The translations under genes were made by a program, and so were the position numbers. A stretch of DNA of 51,384 bases, taken from positions 1 through 51,384 of the IMG/VR virus record IMGVR_UViG_3300021962_004629; one strand, given 5' to 3'. The DNA is from a virus. The notes under the pieces were generated by a model that saw only the letters and a list, made by a program, of their open reading frames with translations, was not told where the DNA came from and did not search any database. This document shows, piece by piece, positions 23,166 to 34,900 of this stretch (its first letter is position 1; each line of letters starts with the position of its first letter).

Positions 23166-23869
23166 GCCTCATCCACCTCTAATATATCAGTATCTATTGT
23201 ACCACCTGAAATGATTTCAATTTGAACTCTTTCATCAATGGCGTTATCTTTTGTTTCTATGACTAAATCTCCATTTGCGTCTATATATACATTAGTACCA
23301 TTTGTGCTAGAATCTGTTGGAATATCTGGGATTCTAGAAAGAAGATTAATGGCAAAATTGAAAAAATATACATCTGAAGTATCCTGAAGGGCTATGATTT
23401 TTTTAGGATCATACGTATTTTTAAAGTTTGAGATATTTGCAATAGGCTGATAATCAATGTTTTTAGTATTTACAAAGTTTTTATTGCTTAATATTAATAG
23501 TTCATGTCCAGCAATTTGTTCAAAAAATAAGTTAACAATATCTCCTTCTGTAATAGGATTTAATATATTTTCATCAAAGTCTACATACTGAGGTGTGGCA
23601 ATCTTTACCGATGCATTTGTTACTAAATTAGAAGATTGTTGTGGTGGTTGAGAAGTTGGTGTTGGCGGTGTTGCCGTCATATTTGCCACATTGCTTACAT
23701 TATTGCTTGAAGATATTGGAGCAGACCCATAAGCCCCTTTATCTTTTGTTGAATCCAACAGTTCTTGTTGCCACCACTCTATATTATTGGCAGCAGCAAT
23801 ATTTTTATTTTCAATAGCCTTATATATTGCAGTATTCATAGACATTTCTTCTTGTTGCCAGTATTCCAT
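23162..23869 (-). CDS. Tail-associated hypothetical protein
   Basis: The start is the ATG at 23869 (AGGTG just upstream); a GTG four codons earlier is less likely. The 235 residues open with two similar W-Q-Q-E segments (EYWQQEE and EWWQQEL), so a short duplication is present. A disordered P/S/T/Q stretch follows, then an acidic beta-rich domain. No family is recognised. The context is the tail tip. Confidence 0.62.
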   Translation of the reverse strand: MEYWQQEEMSMNTAIYKAIENKNIAAANNIEWWQQELLDSTKDKGAYGSAPISSSNNVSNVANMTATPPTPTSQPPQQSSNLVTNASVKIATPQYVDFDENILNPITEGDIVNLFFEQIAGHELLILSNKNFVNTKNIDYQPIANISNFKNTYDPKKIIALQDTSDVYFFNFAINLLSRIPDIPTDSSTNGTNVYIDANGDLVIETKDNAIDERVQIEIISGGTIDTDILEVDEA

Positions 23870-23870
23870 A

Positions 23871-26800
23871 TTACACCTCACTCAAGTAAATTGTCATAGA
23901 TGGGCCACTACTACTTCTGTTATATTCAATATTATAAACTATAAATCTTGTGTTTTGTGTAGCAACCATATCAACACCACTATTATTTTTATAATCAATA
24001 GTAACAATATCTCCTAATTGAACTATTGGAGTTGCAAAAATTTCAATTCCTACTGCTTTTTTAGGTTGCATTAATTTATTAATAATCCATCCCATTAAAT
24101 TTTCAGCATCGTCAGATGTTTGAATATAATCACTTTCAATAGAAAATTCATTTTTTCCGTAAATAATTCTACTATTCTTAATAGTATTATATTTTTGTTC
24201 CTCAATCAAAGGTGAATATATAATAACATTTCCCTTTAGTTCTTGATCTGAAAAACTTGAAGTTTTCTTAAAATAATCGTCAACAGTTAGTGTATTAGTA
24301 TTATCTTGTGTAAATGCAATACCAAGAATATTTAAAAAGTTAAAAGATGTGGTTCCTAAATCTAATAAAGAGTCAGTTGAATTAAATATTAAAAATTCTG
24401 CACCGTAAGCATTTGATTTATAATTTGAAATAGTAAAATCTTTTACCCTATCTTGTGGCTTTAGTATTTGTGAAGATAATGCTGGATATGCATTATCAAA
24501 TCTAATATTTAAATATGAACATTCTCTCATAATAGTTCCAAACTCATCATAAAAAATTTTATAATTTGGATTATTTCCAGGACCAACACCAGACAAGTAT
24601 GTATCTTGTAATACGCCACTTAATGCATACTTTCTTAGTGAGTCTTTAATATTAATTGAGTTGCCACTAAACACCTTACTAATTGGTTCAGTTATAACAG
24701 TTGATCCAGTAGTAGAATAGTTTGGACCCATAGCAAGTATGTGCTCAAACATACACTTTGATCCACCACGAGTAAATAGTGCGGTATTATAATTTTTAGG
24801 TAGTGGATCTTTATCGTCAACTGTAGCAATTAAAACATTATTTATATATAAATAAAATCTTCTGCTATTTCCACCCAAAGTATCGTCTACATACTCTACT
24901 GCTAAATCATAAACTGTTGTATATTTATCTTCAAATTTCTTAGAAACACCAACAAAATTTCCAGAGTCAGATAAAATATCTCCATTTCCACTCCACAATA
25001 GTTCTGGGATTGCTTTGGTAGAACTAGAATCTTTTTTAATTTTATAAAATATAATATTTGCTTGCTCTTCAGTTCCACCATCTAAAGAAATAATTTCAAA
25101 ATAATAACCATTATTATTTGCTGCATTAACTAATACACCAAGTCCTCCAGAATTTCCAGAAACTTTAATTGTTTGGTTTGGAGAATCTGTTGGAATTTGA
25201 TAATATATTGATCCATCTAATGGAATAAGTGTTTTGTATGACTCATTATTTTCATCTTGAATTTCTCCAACAGATGCTCCAATAATTCTAATTCTTGTAC
25301 CAAAATAGTTATACCTATCTTGAAAACTTTTAGTAATAAGTGTAATAACATTTGTTGGATTTGGATCATTACCTGTAAAATTTGGTCCTTTTAAAACAAG
25401 CGCTGATGACTGTATGACACCTTTATGTTTTTGTGGGTTAATAATATTAGTTGTTGATATTTCATTTTCTGTTAAATTAGATTTACCTAAATATTTTTTA
25501 ACAACGCCATTGGCTGTAGACTTTTTAGCCAAATCATTATTTATGCCAGCGGGACCAACGGTTGTACTTCCAGCAAAAGAACTTGCTCCAAAAAGATACT
25601 GTGACTCCATAACGCAGCCTTTTCTATTGTCATAACTAACCCATTCTTCTAAAAGACCAGCAGTGTGGTATGCAATTTGTGTTCCAAACTGTGCCCTTCC
25701 GCTTGACATTACCGGACCCTCTTTCATTCTGCTTGTTCCGGCAATAAGTTCATAATATGGCTCAGAATATATCCTTACTCTACCAGTATGATATATTTTT
25801 CCATTAAATGGCATGTTTGATAAATAATATTTATATTCAGCATCATTACTAATCCAAACATTTCCAGTTCCTGCAACATTATATTCAACAGCATCATATC
25901 TTATAATTTCACCATTTGCATAAAAATAACCTTGATACCTGACCAATAAATATGCACTTTCACCAAAATCAACAATGTTGTTTTGAATAATTCCACCTTG
26001 AACGGTGGGAGGTAAATTGCTAAGATCTTTATTTAAAACAAGAGCAGCAAGGCTATATCCACCTGAACTATTTCCAATCTTAGACTCTTGTGTGTCCTGT
26101 ATTTGCCACAATAATGATGGCTTATATATCCAAGACTTGTCTTCTGATCCTATATTTGTTTCTTGTCCTAACTGGCTATATGTTTTATCAATATACCTTG
26201 TTTTATAAGTAATCTTTCCATCATTATATACTTTTTTATCTTGTGATGATATGTTAATAATATTTGGTAGTTTTTTGCCATTAATAATTTTGTTTCTAAT
26301 AACATTAGCAGTATTTTCAATAAATGATGCACTACCTTGACCTAATTCTTCTGTCCAAAATGTAGTATTATAAAATCCTGCGTCTAACTCTTCTGTTGCA
26401 GTGCTTGTTGGTGCTTCTCCATCATCTGTTAAAACAATAATTTCAGAAACTTTATCAGTTACTTTTGAACCTATAAGTTCATAATCTGTTGATCTTTCTG
26501 ATAAATTAGGCATTAAATATTCTTTACTCATAACAACAAAATTATTATATTCATCAAAAAACATTGCTGTTTGAGTTGATATTGCTAAATCATTTAAAAT
26601 TTCTGCCAGATTTTTATCTGGACTAACAAAAAAATATGGAATTACTGGCTCAATATCGCTAACATTTCTTTTATATATATAATTGCTAAAACCAATATAG
26701 TCTAAAAGAAGTGCAATTGCATAACTTAAAGAAACATTTGTAATAAATAATTGTGGTGCTGGCATTGATTCAAAATGAAAATATAAATCTCTTAATTGTA

Positions 26801-28361
26801 TAGATATTGTTCCACCAGTAATATCTGCTTGTGGAAAACCTTCAGAGTACAAAGTTTTAATAGGAATTAAATAATCATATCCATATACGTTAATAATATT
26901 TTCATAAAATGTAAACTTAACATTTTTTCTTACATACTTATAAATTATACTGTCTAAATTGTTTTCATTAAACGATTGATCTTCATCAAAAATACTTATG
27001 TTACCAGTAGAAGCAAGCAATCGACCAATCGGCAGAGCGCCTGAACCCAAATCTCCCAAAGACTTGGTAACATTATACGATAACACTCTATTAGAAATAT
27101 CTACATTTAGTCTAGGAGAAAATTCAATAAGATTAAAGGTAGAGTTAAATTTATTCATAGAGTCAACAACAATTCTAATACCTTTAATATATGCAAACTC
27201 TCTATACTTAATCTGACTTGTTGTAGCCTCTATATATGACGATGGATTGGTTAAATCAGTAACAAAATGTTTTGTTTGATCTAACGAATCATCTGTTAAA
27301 AACCAAGTGTATTCAGGAACAAACTGTTCATACACATTGTTTAAATTATTCCAAATATGATATATTCCTTTATCACTATCATTAGTAATAACCAAATATG
27401 CATATCCATCTACCGCATCTGTTGGCAACAAACTAGTTGATGATAACACTTCAGCATGAATAAAACGAGATTTATATTGATCTGGAATTTTTAATCCATA
27501 GGATAATTCTACATACCCATCATCTGGAACAATTGGTGATCCATCTGGCCTTCTTGATGCAAAATTGAAATCTTGAACAGTTACCCACTGATTTCCTTGC
27601 AATATTTGAATCTTCCATATAACTGGAGTTGTTTTGTTTGCGGTACCATAAAACGGATCTGCTAAAGTTCCAATAGTAGATTGATATGGACCTAAATTAA
27701 CACCACCAACGTTTGTTTGCATTTTAACAATAACTCTATTAGATGGAACATCGTTTTTATAAACAACAAACGGGGCTGCATCATCTAGATAATAAGACTG
27801 TCCTATAAGTCTATTTGCTATACCACGCTCTGTTGTATTTGCTGAAGATATAGACTCTTTTTCAGTTCTATAAGATGTCCAATATTTAAATTGATCATTT
27901 CTGTCTGGCATATAATATCTAGGTCTTTGTGTAAAAAAAGAACCTTGATTATTTAACGCATCAGTTGTAAATGATGGTATATAGTTTCCTGGAATATAAG
28001 ATATTTTATTAATGCCTGATCTTGGTCTAAATGGCTTAATGCAATCTTCTAAAGAATAGTATAGTTTAAGTTGTTCTTTTGTTGCAGTATATATAATTGG
28101 ATTATCGTCATCGTCTACTCCGCCATCGACAACAACGTCAGCATCTGTTGCACCAGTATAAAACTGTCCTATATCATTTGCATCAAAAGTTGATTGAATA
28201 GTTAAATATCTTGTATCATTACTTTGTGGTCGATATCTATAATTGCCAAGTTTAAAAATATTATCTGGCATATTCATATTCCATTCAGCAACTATTTTTG
28301 ATCGTGATTGGACAGTTGGTGAATTTTGAAAATGATTTTTTAATACTGTATTGTTAAACAT
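23871..28361 (-). CDS. Large tail-tip / central fibre protein
   Basis: This is a 1496-residue virion protein by position and composition. I use the ATG at 28361, which overlaps the upstream stop as TAATG and has GGAAG close by. A start 11 codons upstream lies inside the previous gene. The N-terminal third is beta-rich (about 100-500) and has a hub-like region with FEFSPRLNV-type strands. Around residues 1050-1230 there is a concanavalin/LamG-like part (YYFEIISLDGGTEEQ and later FYLYINNVLIATVDD). It probably forms the tail-tip hub or receptor-binding fibre after the distal tail protein. No enzyme motif is evident. Confidence 0.75.
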   Translation of the reverse strand: MFNNTVLKNHFQNSPTVQSRSKIVAEWNMNMPDNIFKLGNYRYRPQSNDTRYLTIQSTFDANDIGQFYTGATDADVVVDGGVDDDDNPIIYTATKEQLKLYYSLEDCIKPFRPRSGINKISYIPGNYIPSFTTDALNNQGSFFTQRPRYYMPDRNDQFKYWTSYRTEKESISSANTTERGIANRLIGQSYYLDDAAPFVVYKNDVPSNRVIVKMQTNVGGVNLGPYQSTIGTLADPFYGTANKTTPVIWKIQILQGNQWVTVQDFNFASRRPDGSPIVPDDGYVELSYGLKIPDQYKSRFIHAEVLSSTSLLPTDAVDGYAYLVITNDSDKGIYHIWNNLNNVYEQFVPEYTWFLTDDSLDQTKHFVTDLTNPSSYIEATTSQIKYREFAYIKGIRIVVDSMNKFNSTFNLIEFSPRLNVDISNRVLSYNVTKSLGDLGSGALPIGRLLASTGNISIFDEDQSFNENNLDSIIYKYVRKNVKFTFYENIINVYGYDYLIPIKTLYSEGFPQADITGGTISIQLRDLYFHFESMPAPQLFITNVSLSYAIALLLDYIGFSNYIYKRNVSDIEPVIPYFFVSPDKNLAEILNDLAISTQTAMFFDEYNNFVVMSKEYLMPNLSERSTDYELIGSKVTDKVSEIIVLTDDGEAPTSTATEELDAGFYNTTFWTEELGQGSASFIENTANVIRNKIINGKKLPNIINISSQDKKVYNDGKITYKTRYIDKTYSQLGQETNIGSEDKSWIYKPSLLWQIQDTQESKIGNSSGGYSLAALVLNKDLSNLPPTVQGGIIQNNIVDFGESAYLLVRYQGYFYANGEIIRYDAVEYNVAGTGNVWISNDAEYKYYLSNMPFNGKIYHTGRVRIYSEPYYELIAGTSRMKEGPVMSSGRAQFGTQIAYHTAGLLEEWVSYDNRKGCVMESQYLFGASSFAGSTTVGPAGINNDLAKKSTANGVVKKYLGKSNLTENEISTTNIINPQKHKGVIQSSALVLKGPNFTGNDPNPTNVITLITKSFQDRYNYFGTRIRIIGASVGEIQDENNESYKTLIPLDGSIYYQIPTDSPNQTIKVSGNSGGLGVLVNAANNNGYYFEIISLDGGTEEQANIIFYKIKKDSSSTKAIPELLWSGNGDILSDSGNFVGVSKKFEDKYTTVYDLAVEYVDDTLGGNSRRFYLYINNVLIATVDDKDPLPKNYNTALFTRGGSKCMFEHILAMGPNYSTTGSTVITEPISKVFSGNSINIKDSLRKYALSGVLQDTYLSGVGPGNNPNYKIFYDEFGTIMRECSYLNIRFDNAYPALSSQILKPQDRVKDFTISNYKSNAYGAEFLIFNSTDSLLDLGTTSFNFLNILGIAFTQDNTNTLTVDDYFKKTSSFSDQELKGNVIIYSPLIEEQKYNTIKNSRIIYGKNEFSIESDYIQTSDDAENLMGWIINKLMQPKKAVGIEIFATPIVQLGDIVTIDYKNNSGVDMVATQNTRFIVYNIEYNRSSSGPSMTIYLSEV

Positions 28362-28996
28362 TACACTTCTTCCAAAGATACAGAAACATTCCAAAGATCG
28401 TGGTTGCTTCCGCCTCGTTTTACAACATCATAACTAAAGTCTGCAATATAAACCTGCATAATTTCACTGTAACTTGTTAGATGTAAGTATGCTGAATCAT
28501 CAGTGCCAAAGTTTTTATAATTGTCATATGATAAAAACATCCAGAATGGTCCTTGATGATTTTCATACCAATCAAGCAATTCTACTCCACCTGCACCACC
28601 ATCTGCTGTATATTCGTTTTGTCCAGTAAGATCAGATTTTCCAGTTGAATCAAAATCTGCAACTCTTAGATGTGCCCTTGATGGCAACTTGTCCCAAGAA
28701 AAAGAAATTGTCATTTTGTCTGCAATATGATGAGATCTCATATTTCCATTAATCATTCTTTGTCTTTGTTCAATTCTTGTTGGTTTAAATTGTATTGGAG
28801 ATCTGTTGTGATCAGATAAAATTAAAAATTGATTTGCTGGTTGTGATGTAGTTGCTAAAGTAGAGTCAGCACCTATTTCTTGACCAGTAGGAATATAAAT
28901 ACCAGTTGCATCTAATGTACCTGCATTTTCCGACCAAATTACGGCCTGTGGTCTAGCATATCTTTTTCTACCTAAAATATATGATGCTGTTGCCAT
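28361..28996 (-). CDS. Distal tail-like protein
   Basis: This 211-residue protein lies directly after the tape measure and overlaps both neighbours by one base, the usual place of the distal tail (Dit-like) protein. It is beta-rich, with ITDK-like strand patterns (KMTISFSWDKLPSR) and a C-terminal domain ending VVKRGGSNHDLWNVSVSLEE, similar in style to tail-tube-fold proteins. It should cap the tail tube and join the hub. Confidence 0.66.
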   Translation of the reverse strand: MATASYILGRKRYARPQAVIWSENAGTLDATGIYIPTGQEIGADSTLATTSQPANQFLILSDHNRSPIQFKPTRIEQRQRMINGNMRSHHIADKMTISFSWDKLPSRAHLRVADFDSTGKSDLTGQNEYTADGGAGGVELLDWYENHQGPFWMFLSYDNYKNFGTDDSAYLHLTSYSEIMQVYIADFSYDVVKRGGSNHDLWNVSVSLEEV

Positions 28997-31900
28997 TATC
29001 TACTACCCCTAATTCTTTGTGAATCAACCTGTTTAATTTGATTCATAACAACTCTTGCAATTTCATTTGCATTTGCATTACTATTTGAAACATTAACACT
29101 TAGACTATAATTATACACTGAGTTGTTACTTGGCAGTTCACCTTTATTTATAGATTTCATTGTGTCAATGCCAAGAGAGTCTACTGCGCTTTTTCTTACT
29201 ACAAATTCCCCAGGAGTTAACATTGCTGGGATAGTATCTGTTCCCTTGCCGTATCCACCTGCTGCAAAATATTTTGGAACTACTCCACCCATATTCATAT
29301 ATTTAGGAACTAATCCTCCAGAGTTAAACAAAATTCCCATCTGCCTTAACTTATCTTTGTAAGTTGGTTCTTTTACTTTTACAGGTTTTGGAGGTTGGTT
29401 AATCGGAATAATAGTTCCACCAACAACAATATATTGTTGACCATCAGGCCTTGCTGCTGCTGCTGCGGCAACCGAAGTAGCGGAGGCGGCATCTTGTTTA
29501 GCCTTTAGTTCTGCTGCTGCTTTATCTGCTGCTGCTTTTGCCTCTTGTTCCTCTTTAAGTTTTTGCTCTGCAAATTTATCATTATCATATTTTGCTTTTG
29601 CTTCTGCTTGTTTTGCAAGTAATTTTTCAATTGCAGTTCCAACTGATGCAAGAGCATCAACTGTATCATTTGCATCTCCAACAACACCCTTTAAAATTTG
29701 TCCCAAAAACTTTTTATTGTTTGGATCAACACCAGCATCTAGTGCAGCAGATATTCCAGAAACTGCAGCCTGTATTTCAACCCTCGTCATTCCAATAGTT
29801 TTCTTAAGTTCATCGTCTAAAGCATTTTTAGCAAGCCTAATTTTTTCTTCAATATCCGCTAAACTGTTTACGATTGCTTTATTATCTGCCTCAATTTGTT
29901 CTCTTGTTTTACCATTAAACTGAACCCCTGCAAGTTGTTTCTTTCTTGCTTCTTCAATTGATTTACGTCTTCTTTCAATTTGTGCAAGAGCCTCTGCTTG
30001 TCTAATTTCTTGAATTGCTCCAGCAGCGCCAGCCATATCTCCACCAGCAAGCGCTTGTGCCAAACTAAATCTTCTTTGTTGTATTTGATTAATTTCTTCT
30101 TGTTTTGCTGCAACTTTATCTAAAGCCTCAATCTCTTTATCATATTTCTTATTAATTGCATCTTCTTCTTGTGATATTTTTCCTAATGCATATTCATTTG
30201 CTGCTTGACGAGAATTTAAAACTGCTTTTTCAGAAGCGTATTGATTTTCAATTAACTGTTCCTGAAGCACAACATATTTTTGTACCATTTCAAATCTAGC
30301 CTTTTGACCATCCATTTCATCCATTAGAGCAATTTTTGTTACTCTTTCATATTCTTTTTGAGCATTGGTTAGTTCTCTTGTTTGTTTCTTAAGTTCTTTT
30401 AACTGTTTTGGACTCAACTCATTGTTAGCAATAGCAAGTGCAAGAGTTTGATCTTTAGCGAGTTCTTGTGCTTCAGCAAATGTAAATCCAGCCTTTATAA
30501 GTTTTGATGTGGCCTGTGTTTGTTGATTAAGTGATAGAATTGTGTTTTTAATGTTTACTTGGTACTCTCCAAGTTTAGCAGCAACCATACCACGCATAAT
30601 GGCTTTGCCAGCCTCATTAAGAGTTAATAATCCCTTTGTACCTTTTTCAATAAACTTATCAAGATCATTTTGTATTCCTTCTGGGCCAAGAGAATCTACA
30701 AAATCCAAAAATTCTTGACTTACTTTGCCATTGCTTAAAAGTTGTTGATCAATACCTTTAAATTTGGTTAGACTGATTGCACCGCTTCCAGACATTACTT
30801 TCTTTAATTCTTTAAGCCCACCTAGTGCATTAATAGAACTGTTTTGTACAAGTTTAAGTCGTTTTAACAAATCATCAAAAGTGGTATCTCTTTTATCTCC
30901 ATCTCCAGTTTTGCCATCTTTACCTGCCTTTGCTGCTGCCTCTTTTGCTGCTTTAGTAACCTGCTCTGCTTGAAAGTTTCCTTTTGCTTGATTAACATAT
31001 TCTTTTGTAACTTGCATATCTGGAAGAAATTTTCCTCTTCCAGCCTGCGGAGTTCCTTTGTAAGACAAACCTCTTTCCTTCATAAAATTCTTTGTATCTT
31101 GACTATTTGCATCAAATGTTTCTGTTGCAGTAACCAACGTTGTTAAATAAACTTTTTGTTGTTCTGCTGGTAATTTAGTAAAATAATCTAAGTTTGAATT
31201 TAAAGACTCTAATGTAGCAGGAGTTGCTCCCAACAATTTTGTTGCAAGCGTAAGGTTAATCTTACCCTTTTGATTTTGTATATCTGAGATTACACCCTGC
31301 AAAATAGATGCTGTATTTGGATTATTTATTAAAAAGTTACCAACAACCTCCATATCAAGAACTGTTCCAGTTTTACCAAGAGCATTATAAAAGTCTATAA
31401 GTTTTTGTGCTTCCGCTGGTGTTTTTCCAGCAGCAACGTTTGCTATTAATGTTTTTTGAACATTGTCTAATGGTTTTCCAGTACGATCAACAAACATTGA
31501 TGCAACACCCATGGCCTCATTACCCATTGTTGCACCAAACCTAGTTGTTATATCAACAAATTTTGCTGCTCCTGCTTTGTCTCCCTGGAACAAACTAACA
31601 AGGTCCATAACCTGTGTTGGCTGAAGTTGTCCAGATGATAATTGAATATTTAACAAGTATTGCTGTTCTTTATTTAATCCTAATGACTTAATTCCTTCTA
31701 CAGCACCACCAGCAATTGCTTCCATTGGCGTACCTTTATATTTTGCTACTGCTGCTTGTTCTGAGCCAAATAGAAGTTTATCTCTTACACCTTTTCCTGT
31801 GGCATTTTTATATGAATTTAAAATTTGTGTATTAAGACTTGCATTTTGAGCAAGTATCTTTAATCTTCCCTCTTCATATTCTGCTCTTGCTTTTGCTGCT

Positions 31901-34900
31901 TCAGCAAGTTTTCCATCTGTTTCTAATAGTTGAATTTTCTTTTGATTTTCAACATCATAAGAATCTAATAATTCTTGACTTTGTTCCAAGGCAATTTGTT
32001 GCATTGCAACTGATGCTCCAGTTGCTTTTGCAATTGCTTGATTTCGTTTCTTTAATCCAATCATTGCTCCAATTGCAAGACCAGCAACTGCTCCAATTGC
32101 AGTACCTATTACTGGAACTACTGATCCTGCAGTTGCTCCTGCTGCTGCCATACCTGCAGCAACGCTACCACCAACCATAAGCCCTGCTACTGCACCTCCA
32201 GCAGCGCCACCAATACCAAATAGCCCTGCTCTACCAGCCTGTCCAGCAGTAAGTCTTCCAGACTTATTTGCTGCATCTGCTGCTCTACCAACATTTGATT
32301 TAGCATCTTCAATTAATTTTACTCTAACAGCAACTGGGTCTTTAAGAAGATTTTCTCCATTAACACCCATAAGTTCAATAAGTTGAGCATTAACATTAAT
32401 TCCAAAAGATCTATCCCCCATTGCCTCGCCAATGTTTGCAGCAACACTTCTTGCTTGTGCTGGTGTCATAATACCGCTTGAGATTGCTGTGGCTAGTTGT
32501 GAAACCATTTCACTTTGAGCAACCTGTTGTCCACCTGGTCCAAGATCTTTCATTCTTTGGCCAAACTGCTCAATCATTTTTTTACCTTGTTCACCTTCAA
32601 CAAATGATTGTCCAAATGTTTTCTTTCCTGTTTGGATTTGGAACTGAGACATTTTTGCTGCTCTTCTTCTATCCATAATTTCACCAGCAGAAACTTTGCC
32701 AGTAGCCTTTGCTAAGTCTCTCATTGACTTTGTTCCTGCACCCATTGCTACTGTAGTTTCTATTGTTTTCTTTAATAATGCCTCGTTTTGTTTTTTAAGT
32801 GCATAATATGTTCCGCCAACTGCTACTGCTGCTAGTGCTAATGCACTCTTTGGACCAGTAACCATTTGCATACCCATAGTTAACATATTCATGCCCATCA
32901 TCATTGGAGCAATTTTATCTTGAATTCCATTGCCCATCATTGATGCTGCCTGTGTTAAACCATTCATTGCAATCATTGCACCATTAGTTCTTTGCATAAA
33001 CCTGCGTTGTTGTTCTAATTGTGCTGCAGCCATTTGTGGATCTACTGTTGATCCTGCTACTCTACCCCTTCCGCCACCTCGCAACAATCCACCACTACGA
33101 AAGGCTCCAGTTGCTCTTGCAAATCTACCTCTTCTTTTATCTGATGTAGCATCTGCTGGTATTACACCAATATTTGCATAAGGGTCTTCTTGTATTGGTG
33201 TTTGATTTGTTTGACTAAACTTACTAGCCATGCTTCGCATTTTTGCATTATGTTCAGCATCAACCTCTGCCATGTCCTGTTCAATTTGTTTTGACATTGG
33301 AGCAACTATTGCAGAACCTATTGCATTTGCTGCACCTTTTGCAACTTTTGAAAACATATCTCCAATTGTTTGTCCTGAACGTCTAACACTTTCTGGCTCA
33401 ATTGGAACACCAACATTAGCAAATGGATCCTCTGTCATTCCTGATGAATCTCTCCAAGATCCAGGATTTCCGGTCCATCCTTCAGCAAAACCAGGTATGC
33501 TACCAGCAACCATTCCATTAATTATTGGCTGGTATTTCTTTGTCATATCTGCTGGAATTACTGCTTCTCCTGGAGCAAGCATTGCTGGGAAGTTATCTTT
33601 ACTTCCAGTGCCTGGAACTTTTTTAATTCCTTTAGCAAGTTTTGTTCTAATCCTACCAGTTTGAGTAAATCCTGGTTGACCTGGAAGAATTAAAGAACTT
33701 GAGGCCTGTGCTTTTTGTGCTTGCATAGAAAGCGCTTGTTGTAGTTTATTTTGTGCTTGATTTGTTTGTTGTTGCTCTGAAACACCTTTGCTAACTTCTC
33801 TTTCAAAATCACTTAGTCTTATTGTAAAACTTTCAATCTCTTGTCTTGCTTTTTGCAATGCAGCCTTTTGTTCTGCCGTATACATAGAAGGATCAACACC
33901 ACTAAACGTTGCCTCTTTTACTGGCCTAACTCTTTCCCTAGAAATTTTTTCATATCCTGGCATATGTGCATATTCAAATCCAGAAACATCATATCCTTGT
34001 GCAGCCAAAATTTGTCGTTGTCTTGCTGCGCCATACGCACTAGTTTGTCTCTCATCTCTTTTCTTTACTTGTCCACCAGGCTTTACTTCATAGATTGTAT
34101 CGCTTGCAACTGCATAGTCTTCTCTTGTTGGAGCAATTCTTCTTCTTGCTGCAATCTTTTGTTCAGCAGTTAATTCTGGAATTGACTCTATTTCTCTAAT
34201 TGCCTTTTGAGATGCTTGCTGCCATGACTCAATGCTTCCGTCAAATTCATCCGCAGCAGTACTAAGTATTGGACTAATTCTATCCAAAACTGCAGAAATT
34301 TCCGATGTATTTGTCATAAACCTTTCAAGTTCAACTTGAACATTGGCCAACATAGCAGATTTACCTAAAGCGCTCTGTGCATACTCTTTAGTCATTCCTA
34401 GAGGAGTATCGTTTACACTTGCAGGAGCCATCATGCCTGCAACAGAATACACCATTTCCGGACCACCAACTGGGATCCTTGCTCTGTCTGAACCTGCAGG
34501 AGCATTTGCAAATAACTCTCTATTTGCTGTTTGACTAAAAATTCTTGGCTTTCTGCTTGTTGCATATCCAGGAATATTATCAGCAATCATTGAGTTAATT
34601 AGTGGCCCATATTTTTTTGTTAATGGTGCAGATATAACAGCCTCTCCAGGTGCAAGCATTGCTAGTTCTGTGTCTTTGTTACCTGGCCCATTGCCTGGAA
34701 CAATCTGTACGCCCTTGCCTTTTGCATAACCTGGAAGAATTAATCCTCCTGGAGTTTTTCCACCTCTAATCGGTGGCAACATTGCACCTGGGTTTGCATT
34801 AGCAAAGTTTTGTCCTGCGGAAATTGCTCTTCTATATGCATTATTTAATGCATCTAGCGCATTAGCCTCTTGTGTAAATGTTTGTATTAATCTTGCATGT

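Noticed and set aside
33230-33664. Plus-strand open frame of 144 residues opposite the tape measure
   Set aside because: The tape measure has clear family features. This frame is a mirror of its codon bias, like the many other plus-strand frames; no plus-strand gene is supported anywhere.
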